From positions 1,426,001-1,490,000 of the forward strand of contig NZ_CP136562.1 in the NCBI RefSeq assembly GCF_018215265.2: DNA of 64,000 bases, given 5' to 3'. The position numbers and the translations under genes were made by a program. Below are positions 58,970-64,000 of the stretch, one piece after another (position 1 is the first letter of the stretch; the number at the start of each line of letters is the position of its first letter). Origin of the DNA: Paenarthrobacter sp. GOM3 (GTDB lineage Bacteria; Actinomycetota; Actinomycetes; Actinomycetales; Micrococcaceae). The notes beneath the pieces were generated by a model. It saw nothing but the letters and a program-made list of their open reading frames with translations, searched no databases and was not told where the DNA came from.

Positions 58970-60337
58970 CTAGAACGCTGATCCGATGGAGGCGAGCGCC
59001 TGGGCTTCGGCGTGGGCGTACTGGCTTTCCGGCCGCGCCAGTCCGTAGTGTCCGCGCAACGTGGAGGCCGTGTATTCGGTGCGGAAGAGGCCGCGCTGCT
59101 GAAGGATCGGCACCACCTGGTCCACGAAGACCTCCAGTCCGGAGGGAAGGACGGGCGGCATGATGTTGAAACCGTCAGCAGCTCCTGCGAAGAACCAGTC
59201 CTGGAGTGCGTCCGCCACCTGCTCGGGGGTGCCGGAGAAGGTGCGGTGTCCACGGCCACCACCCAGACGGCCGATCAGTTGCCGGACGGTGAGTTTCTCG
59301 CGGCGGGCCAGTTCCACAATCAACGTGTAACGGCTTTTGGCTCCCTCGATTTCATCTTCGGAGGGAAGGTCCGCGGGCAACTGACGGTCCAGCGGAAGGT
59401 CTTCTGGGGACAGCCGGAGGGTCTTGGCGAGTTGTTCCCGCGCGTATTCGGGCTTGATCAGTTCGTCGAGTTCGCGCTCCAGCTTCAGCGCTTCGGCCTC
59501 TGTGGAGCCAATCACCGGGACGATGCCGGGCAGGATCTTGATGCCCTCGGGGTCACGACCCACGGCAGCGGTGCGTGCTTTCAGGTCCGAATAGAACGCC
59601 TGCGCGTCCGCGAGGGTTTGGTGGGCGGTGAAGACTGCTTCCGCGTACTGTGCTGCGAGAGTCTTGCCGTTCTCCGATGATCCCGCCTGCACAATCAGGG
59701 GGTGGCCTTGGGGGGAGCGCGGGACGTTAAGCGGACCCCGGACCCGGAAATGCCTCCCTTCGTGGTCGATGACCCGGATTTTCGTGTCGTCGCCCCACAC
59801 GCCCTCGGCTTTGTCCGCGAGTACGGCGTCGTCTTCCCAGCTGTCCCAGAGTTTCCGGGCCACCTCGATGAATTCGGCGGCCCGTTCGTAGCGGACAGCA
59901 TGGGCGGGTTGATCGTCTACACCGAAGTTGCGTGCGGCGTCAGGTCCGGCGGTGGTGACCACGTTCCAACCTGCCCGGCCACCGCTGACCCAGTCCACGG
60001 ACGCGAAACGGCGCGCCAGGTTGAAGGGGTCGTTGTAGGTGGTGGAGGCCGTGGCGATGAGCCCGATCTTCTGCGTGACCGCCGCAATGGCGGTCAGCAA
60101 TACCGTGGGCTCCAATTTGCCGGCGGGACGGCGGCCCACTTCCCCAAACAGGACCGGGGAATCGGCGAAGAAGATGGAGTCCAGCTTTCCGCGTTCGGCT
60201 GTTCGGGCCAGGTGCTGGTAATGCTCAACCTTGGTGACGGCCAGTGGATCGCTCTCAGGCAGGCGCCAGGACGCTTCGTGGTGGCCAGTGCTCATGAGGA
60301 AGGCGTTGAGGTGAAGGTGGCGCTGTGGTTCAGTCAT
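58970..60337 (-). CDS. LLM-class flavin-dependent monooxygenase (NtaA/SnaA/DszA family)
   Basis: This 455-residue FMNH2-dependent monooxygenase of the bacterial luciferase-like superfamily has the NtaA-type N-terminus (LHLNAFLMSTGHHEASWRLP), ASTTYNDPFNLARRFASVDWVSGGRAGWNVVT, and HEGRHFRVRGPLNVPRSPQG. Such enzymes desulfurise or dealkylate organosulfur compounds, or degrade chelators, and need a separate flavin reductase, which is not seen here. GAGGAGAA precedes the ATG. A 299-nt gap to the divergent GNAT gene includes a possible leader. Confidence 0.9.
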   Translation of the reverse strand: MTEPQRHLHLNAFLMSTGHHEASWRLPESDPLAVTKVEHYQHLARTAERGKLDSIFFADSPVLFGEVGRRPAGKLEPTVLLTAIAAVTQKIGLIATASTTYNDPFNLARRFASVDWVSGGRAGWNVVTTAGPDAARNFGVDDQPAHAVRYERAAEFIEVARKLWDSWEDDAVLADKAEGVWGDDTKIRVIDHEGRHFRVRGPLNVPRSPQGHPLIVQAGSSENGKTLAAQYAEAVFTAHQTLADAQAFYSDLKARTAAVGRDPEGIKILPGIVPVIGSTEAEALKLERELDELIKPEYAREQLAKTLRLSPEDLPLDRQLPADLPSEDEIEGAKSRYTLIVELARREKLTVRQLIGRLGGGRGHRTFSGTPEQVADALQDWFFAGAADGFNIMPPVLPSGLEVFVDQVVPILQQRGLFRTEYTASTLRGHYGLARPESQYAHAEAQALASIGSAF

Positions 60338-60483
60338 GGGGTTCTCCTCGGTTCATGCCGGATGGGGGAGGGCAGGCTGTGGTGTGTGGCAACTCAAGCA
60401 CGCCCCCAACGGCCTCCGCCAGCGCTCCGACATGTGCCCGCAACAGCACGAAACCGGGGTTCACCGCGCGAAACCCGGCTCAA

Positions 60484-60570
60484 TTCGACGCCACGGAAGG
60501 CAACACAAAAAGCCAGCTGCTGGGGCGGACGCAACCCGGGCAACCGGCGTCGTGCCTTCTGTTCATGACT
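60484..60570 (-). other. possible short leader ORF upstream of monooxygenase
   Basis: On the minus strand an ATG near 60570 opens a 28-codon frame (MNRRHDAGCPGCVRPSS...), ending around 60484 in the long leader of the LLM monooxygenase. Two Cys codons lie close together. Cys-containing leader peptides precede some actinobacterial sulfur genes. No strong ribosome site is seen. No other feature is visible in 60338-60636. Confidence 0.2.
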
Positions 60571-60623
60571 GATAGTTCCGTCACTGAAAGCGCTGTTTGG
60601 TGCGGGGCATGCATGCTGCCCGA

Positions 60624-60636
60624 CTACCATTGGTAG
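60624..60636 (+). promoter_or_regulatory. palindrome and candidate -10 of GNAT gene
   Basis: CTACCATTGGTAG (60624-60636) is a perfect 13-bp palindrome touching the GTG start at 60637. Within it TACCAT (60625-60630) is correctly placed as a -10 for a transcript starting at the GTG, so it may be both promoter and operator. Confidence 0.4.
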
Positions 60637-61149
60637 GTGCTTTCGCCGATTACCGTCCGTCCCGCCCTGCCCGAAGACTACGACGCCGTTGCCCGCATTA
60701 CGCAGGACTCCTACGTCACCGCGGGGTACTACGGTGACGCCGAACACCCATACCTGCAGAAACTCCAGGACGTGGCCGGCCGGGCAGAGCACGCCGACGT
60801 GCTGGTGGCTGAGCGTGACGGAGAGGTTATCGGGTCCGTGACCGCGGCTCCGGCCGGTGGTGGCTTCTCGGACATCGGGCTGGAGGACGAACTGGAACTC
60901 CGCACCCTCGTGGTGGACCCGGCAGTCCAGCGTTCCGGGGCAGGCCGTGCGCTGGTCCAGGCTGTCGTGGACCAGGCCAAGGCCATGGACGGGATCAACG
61001 CGGTATCCCTGACCACGGGTGCGACGTGGGAGAGTGCCAATGCCCTATACGCCCGGACCGGCTTTGACCGTGCCCCGCACCGGGACTGGTTCGTGCCCGG
61101 CACCGACATAAAACTGTTCGTTTACAGGCTCGAGCTCGGGCAGTCATAA
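60637..61149 (+). CDS. GNAT-family N-acetyltransferase
   Basis: This 170-residue acetyltransferase has a full GNAT fold: N-terminal VRPALPEDYDAVARIT, the central strand ELRTLVVDPAVQRSGAGRALVQAVVDQA carrying the acetyl-CoA loop Q-R-S-G-A-G-R-A, and the C-terminal LYARTGFDRAPHRDWFVPG. The acceptor is unknown. The start is GTG 60637 without a clear ribosome site. It is followed on the same strand by the RidA-like gene, 55 nt away. Confidence 0.88.
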   Translation: MLSPITVRPALPEDYDAVARITQDSYVTAGYYGDAEHPYLQKLQDVAGRAEHADVLVAERDGEVIGSVTAAPAGGGFSDIGLEDELELRTLVVDPAVQRSGAGRALVQAVVDQAKAMDGINAVSLTTGATWESANALYARTGFDRAPHRDWFVPGTDIKLFVYRLELGQS

Positions 61150-61204
61150 AGTTTCCTTCGAAGCGCCGGTCACCGGGCCGGGCGCAACGACAGGAAGGCG
61201 CGCC

Positions 61205-61585
61205 ATGCGCAAGACATTCGGCACGGGTTCGGTCTGGGAACAGACCCTTGGCTACTCCCGCGCGGTCCAGGTGGACAACACCCTCTTCATTTCCGCTACG
61301 GCAGCATCCGGCGAAAACGGCATTGTTGGCGATGATTTCTACTCGCAGACCACGTTCATCCTCGAAAAGCTTGGCTCGGTGCTCCAGGACGCCGGCTTCT
61401 CCTACGAGGACGTCGTCCAGTCCAAGCTGTACCTGACGGACATCAGCAAGTGGGAAGACGCCGGCCGTGCGCACGGCGAGGTCTTCGGCGAGATCCGTCC
61501 CACGCTGTCCCTTGTCCACGTGCTGCCGTTCCTGGACCCGAAAATGTTGGTGGAGATCGAGCTCGTAGCGCAGAAGTCCGCGTAG
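61205..61585 (+). CDS. RidA/YjgF family protein lacking the catalytic Arg
   Basis: This 126-residue protein has the Rid fold (VDNTLFISATAASGENG, then EDVVQSKLYLTDISKWEDAGRAHGEVFGEIRPTLSLVHVLPFL). In enamine/imine deaminases an Arg follows the Pro in the P-x-R segment; here the segment reads RPTLSLV, with Leu at that position. It therefore probably belongs to a non-RidA Rid subgroup whose reaction is not deamination. A GACAGGAAGG ribosome site precedes the ATG. Confidence 0.85.
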   Translation: MRKTFGTGSVWEQTLGYSRAVQVDNTLFISATAASGENGIVGDDFYSQTTFILEKLGSVLQDAGFSYEDVVQSKLYLTDISKWEDAGRAHGEVFGEIRPTLSLVHVLPFLDPKMLVEIELVAQKSA

Positions 61586-61623
61586 CGCGCCCATCTGAGG
61601 CGTAAAAAACGTACCCGGCTGGG

Positions 61624-62283
61624 TCAGCCCGGGACGCCGTACCGGTGTTCCGGGCGGCCTGTGGTTCCGTAGCGCAGTTGGATCTCGACGGCGCCATCAT
61701 CGGCGAGCGATGACAGGTACCTTTGGGCCGTGGCGCGGGAAACGCCAACGCGCTCCGCGACTTCGGCAGCGGAGTACTGTTCGCCGGGAAGCAAGGATTC
61801 CAGGACCGCGGCTTCGGTGGCGGACCGGGGTTTGGCCGACGGCGCCACGTCCCCTGGTATGAGTGAGCGTTTGGCCCGTTCGATGGTGCCCTGGTCAATG
61901 CTGGGCTGTTGTCCGAGGATCCTGCGGTAGCGGGCGTAGGACCGAAGCTGTTGGGACAGGGTTTCGGCGGTGAATGGTTTGAGCATGTAGCCCAAGGCGC
62001 CCCGCCGGAGGGCAACCCGGACGGACTGTGCGTCCGAGGCAGCAGTCAGCATCACCGCATCAACGTCCAGTTGCCCCAGCAGGTCCAGGCCCGAACCGTC
62101 GGGCAGGTACACGTCCAGCAGCACCAGGTCCGGGCGCAAGCTGTGGATCGCCTGCAGAGCCTGGGATACCGATCCCGCCGGCGCCAGGGCCATGAAGCCC
62201 GCAACCGAATCGACGTACGCCGCGTGGAGCCTTGCGACGTGGAAGTCGTCATCGACGATCAGCACCCTCAGATCCTCAACCAC
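61624..62283 (-). CDS. response regulator, CitB/DcuR type
   Basis: This 219-residue two-component regulator has a receiver domain with acidic cluster D11-D13 and phospho-acceptor D57 (LVLLDVYLPDGSG). A linker and a C-terminal winged HTH (SAAEVAERVGVSRATAQRYLSSL) follow. GTG 62283 is preferred to the longer ATG frame at 62325 because it places the receiver at the N-terminus and overlaps the kinase gene by 8 nt, a usual coupled arrangement. CitB/DcuR regulators control uptake of citrate or C4-dicarboxylates. The target is likely beyond the right edge of the window. Confidence 0.9.
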   Translation of the reverse strand: MVEDLRVLIVDDDFHVARLHAAYVDSVAGFMALAPAGSVSQALQAIHSLRPDLVLLDVYLPDGSGLDLLGQLDVDAVMLTAASDAQSVRVALRRGALGYMLKPFTAETLSQQLRSYARYRRILGQQPSIDQGTIERAKRSLIPGDVAPSAKPRSATEAAVLESLLPGEQYSAAEVAERVGVSRATAQRYLSSLADDGAVEIQLRYGTTGRPEHRYGVPG

Positions 62284-63988
62284 TGAGGTCCTCCCTTTCC
62301 GTTGAGCCTGTGGGGCCTTCGGCATCCATCACCCCGGGAATGGTGGCCATGAAGACCGCGCCCGGGCCACCCTCGCTGCCGTGATCCAGGACGCGGACAT
62401 CGCCTCCGCGCCTCCGCGCGAGTTGCCGCACCAAAGCCAGCCCCAATCCTTGTCCAGCCCCCGAGCGTACCGGTTGTGCCGACGTCGTGAATCCTTCGGC
62501 GAAGACTTCCTCGGGGTCCAGGTTCCCCAAACCGTCGCCGGAGTCGCCCACGACAAGGTGCAGGGTGCCGCCGTCCGCGGCCGGGTCGTCCAGCAGTTCC
62601 ACTTCCACCCAACGTTCCGCGGCGGAACCGGCGACGGCGGCACTCACCGCATTGTCTATCAGGTTGCCGAGCACTGTGGTCACGTCCTGTGGATCGGCGA
62701 CGTGTCCGCGGACCAATGTCTCCGGCCCGACGCGCAGGGTCACTCCGCGTTCGGACGCCTCCACTCCCTTGGCGCCGATAAAGGCCTGCAGGTAGGCGTC
62801 CTGCAGGAGTTCGGCCTGCTCAACGGGAAATTTCAGGGGACCGGTGGCGGAGATCCTTGCAAGGTATTCCTTGGCGGAATCGTGTTGTCCGATGCTCATG
62901 AAACCGGCGATGGTGTGGAGTTGGTTGGCGAACTCGTGGCGTTGGGCGCGGAGGGCCGTGGACATGGTCCCAACGGCGTCCAGCTGGCGTGTCAGTTGCT
63001 GCAGCTCGGTACGGTCGCGGAGCATGACCACCCAGCCGAGGTCCTCCTTCCGATGCCATGCCTTGCGCGCACTGGCCACCAGAACCCTGCCGCCCGCCAC
63101 GATCTCTACGGGTTCGGCATCCCGCGCTGCAGGTTGCGTCAGCTGCTTGAGCTGTTCGGGAACGTCCGCGGTGGCCCAGTCCTGGCCGGTGGCGTCGGGG
63201 AGGTCCAGGAGGCGGGAGGCGGCTGCGTTGAAGACGGAGATCCGCCCGTCGGCGGCTATGCCGATCACGCCGTCATCCACACCCTGCAGGACAGCCACCT
63301 GATCGTGGACCAGGGTGCTGATTTCTTCGGGTTCCAGGCCCAGGGTGAGTCTTTGGAGCCTGCGGCGAAGGAGAAATGAGGCCAGGACGCCGGCAAGGAG
63401 AGCTCCGCCAGCGGTTAACGCGATGGGCAGGATGTCCCGTCCCAGGCTGTTGCTGAGGGACTCCATGGAATAGCCGACGCTGACTTCGCCCACGATGGTG
63501 CCGGCAGTGTCGGGCGAGTAGACGGGTACTTTGGCCCCGGCCGAGGGGCCCAGCGTGCCCGTATTGCGGGTGGTGATTTCCTTCCCTGCGAGGGCAACGG
63601 AGGGGTCGGTGCTCACGCGTTCACCCAGCCGGGCGAGGTCGGGGTGGGCCAGACGCAGGCCTGTTTCGTCCGTGATGACGACGAAAAGGGCTCCGGTGCG
63701 CACCCGCACCGCTTCGGCAGCAGCCTGGAGCGGCCCGACTGCCAGCACACCTGCCGGCGGAGTGCCTTCTTCCTTGCTGATCTCCTGGACGTTGGTCCTG
63801 ATGTCCGGATCCGCCGCGACGGTCCTGGCGAGGGTGAGGGCCTGGTTTTCGGCTTCGTCGCCGATCCGTCCGTACACCAACCAGGCATGGACGGCGCCGC
63901 TGAGCAGGACCACCAGCAGGACCACGCCGAGTTGGAGGAGGAGGGTTTGGGTGGAGAACCGCATACCCACCTTGCTGAAAACCGGCAC
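62276..63988 (-). CDS. sensor histidine kinase, CitA/DcuS type
   Basis: This 570-residue membrane sensor has TM1 (LLLQLGVVLLVVLLSGAVHAW) and a ~140-residue external PAS/Cache-like domain that would bind a carboxylate. TM2 (ILPIALTAGGALLAGVLASFLL), a cytoplasmic PAS domain (VDDGVIGIAADGRISVFNAAASRLLDL) and the CitA-type H-box RAQRHEFANQLHTIAGFM with H351 follow. The ATPase domain has N, G1 and G2 boxes (LGNLIDNAVSAAV, VGDSGDGLG, GAGQGLGLALVRQLA). It is upstream of and overlaps the response regulator gene. It appears full length within the window. Confidence 0.92.
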   Translation of the reverse strand: MPVFSKVGMRFSTQTLLLQLGVVLLVVLLSGAVHAWLVYGRIGDEAENQALTLARTVAADPDIRTNVQEISKEEGTPPAGVLAVGPLQAAAEAVRVRTGALFVVITDETGLRLAHPDLARLGERVSTDPSVALAGKEITTRNTGTLGPSAGAKVPVYSPDTAGTIVGEVSVGYSMESLSNSLGRDILPIALTAGGALLAGVLASFLLRRRLQRLTLGLEPEEISTLVHDQVAVLQGVDDGVIGIAADGRISVFNAAASRLLDLPDATGQDWATADVPEQLKQLTQPAARDAEPVEIVAGGRVLVASARKAWHRKEDLGWVVMLRDRTELQQLTRQLDAVGTMSTALRAQRHEFANQLHTIAGFMSIGQHDSAKEYLARISATGPLKFPVEQAELLQDAYLQAFIGAKGVEASERGVTLRVGPETLVRGHVADPQDVTTVLGNLIDNAVSAAVAGSAAERWVEVELLDDPAADGGTLHLVVGDSGDGLGNLDPEEVFAEGFTTSAQPVRSGAGQGLGLALVRQLARRRGGDVRVLDHGSEGGPGAVFMATIPGVMDAEGPTGSTEREDLSG

Positions 63989-64000
63989 CTTTGCTCCTTT

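Overview
The window is GC-rich, densely coded actinobacterial DNA with frequent ATGA/GTGA overlaps between genes, GTG and TTG starts and several probably leaderless promoters. The gene content (split acyl-CoA carboxylase subunits with an epsilon subunit, a PFNA-type kinase/fibronectin cluster, NAD-dependent ligase with a BRCT domain) points to an Arthrobacter/Paenarthrobacter-like member of the Micrococcaceae. I saw no rRNA, tRNA, CRISPR array, insertion sequence or prophage.

Layout. (1) 0-5.3 kb, minus strand: nitrate assimilation (nitrate/nitrite MFS transporter, molybdopterin nitrate reductase, FAD/[2Fe-2S] electron-transfer subunit). (2) 5.4-7.0 kb, plus: an MHS-family metabolite transporter behind an ordered operator array. 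(3) 7.0-9.6 kb, minus: accA3 and maf. (4) 9.7-25.5 kb: an accessory block (MMPL exporter with its TetR regulator, YbjQ protein, dicarboxylate symporter, WXG100 protein plus a 1860-residue RHS/YD toxin-like protein, a patchwork of small immunity-like genes, and a DUF885 peptidase). (5) 25.6-31.3 kb: accE and accD5 (minus), then an SDR, birA, a PH-domain protein and a class III adenylate cyclase (plus). The accD5-accE-maf-accA3 order matches Mycobacterium tuberculosis, so block 4 looks like an insertion that split an ancestral acyl-CoA carboxylase locus. (6) 31.7-54.6 kb, plus: a 23-kb array of tightly spaced genes encoding a giant Ig-like/FN3 surface protein, MoxR ATPase, DUF58 protein, transglutaminase-like membrane protein, RDD-FHA protein, PP2C phosphatase, FHA protein, Ser/Thr kinase, degenerate FHA-HTH protein, an FHA-FtsK/SpoIIIE ATPase of the EccC/EssC type and a secreted Pro-rich anchored protein. 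(7) 54.6-59 kb, plus: ligA, an inositol-monophosphatase-like enzyme and an AAA ATPase. (8) 59-64 kb: an LLM flavin monooxygenase, a GNAT acetyltransferase, a RidA-like protein and a CitAB/DcuSR-type two-component system.

The most interesting region is block 6. It extends the PFNA cluster known from bifidobacteria (protein kinase, fibronectin type III, AAA ATPase, transglutaminase) with a phosphatase, four FHA or FHA-like proteins and a type VII secretion-like motor ATPase. It can be read as a phospho-regulated cell-envelope export or assembly machine. Its transglutaminase-like domain has lost the catalytic cysteine, and its kinase carries an FN3-like ectodomain that may sense the same surface as the giant FN3 protein.

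Two further leads are worth following. The first is a 19-bp palindrome (TGTAG-N5-CTACA) upstream of both accA3 and accD5-accE, which suggests one regulator for the divided carboxylase. The second is the WXG100-RHS locus, with an unrecognised toxin tip and a visible scar where two immunity-type genes fused.
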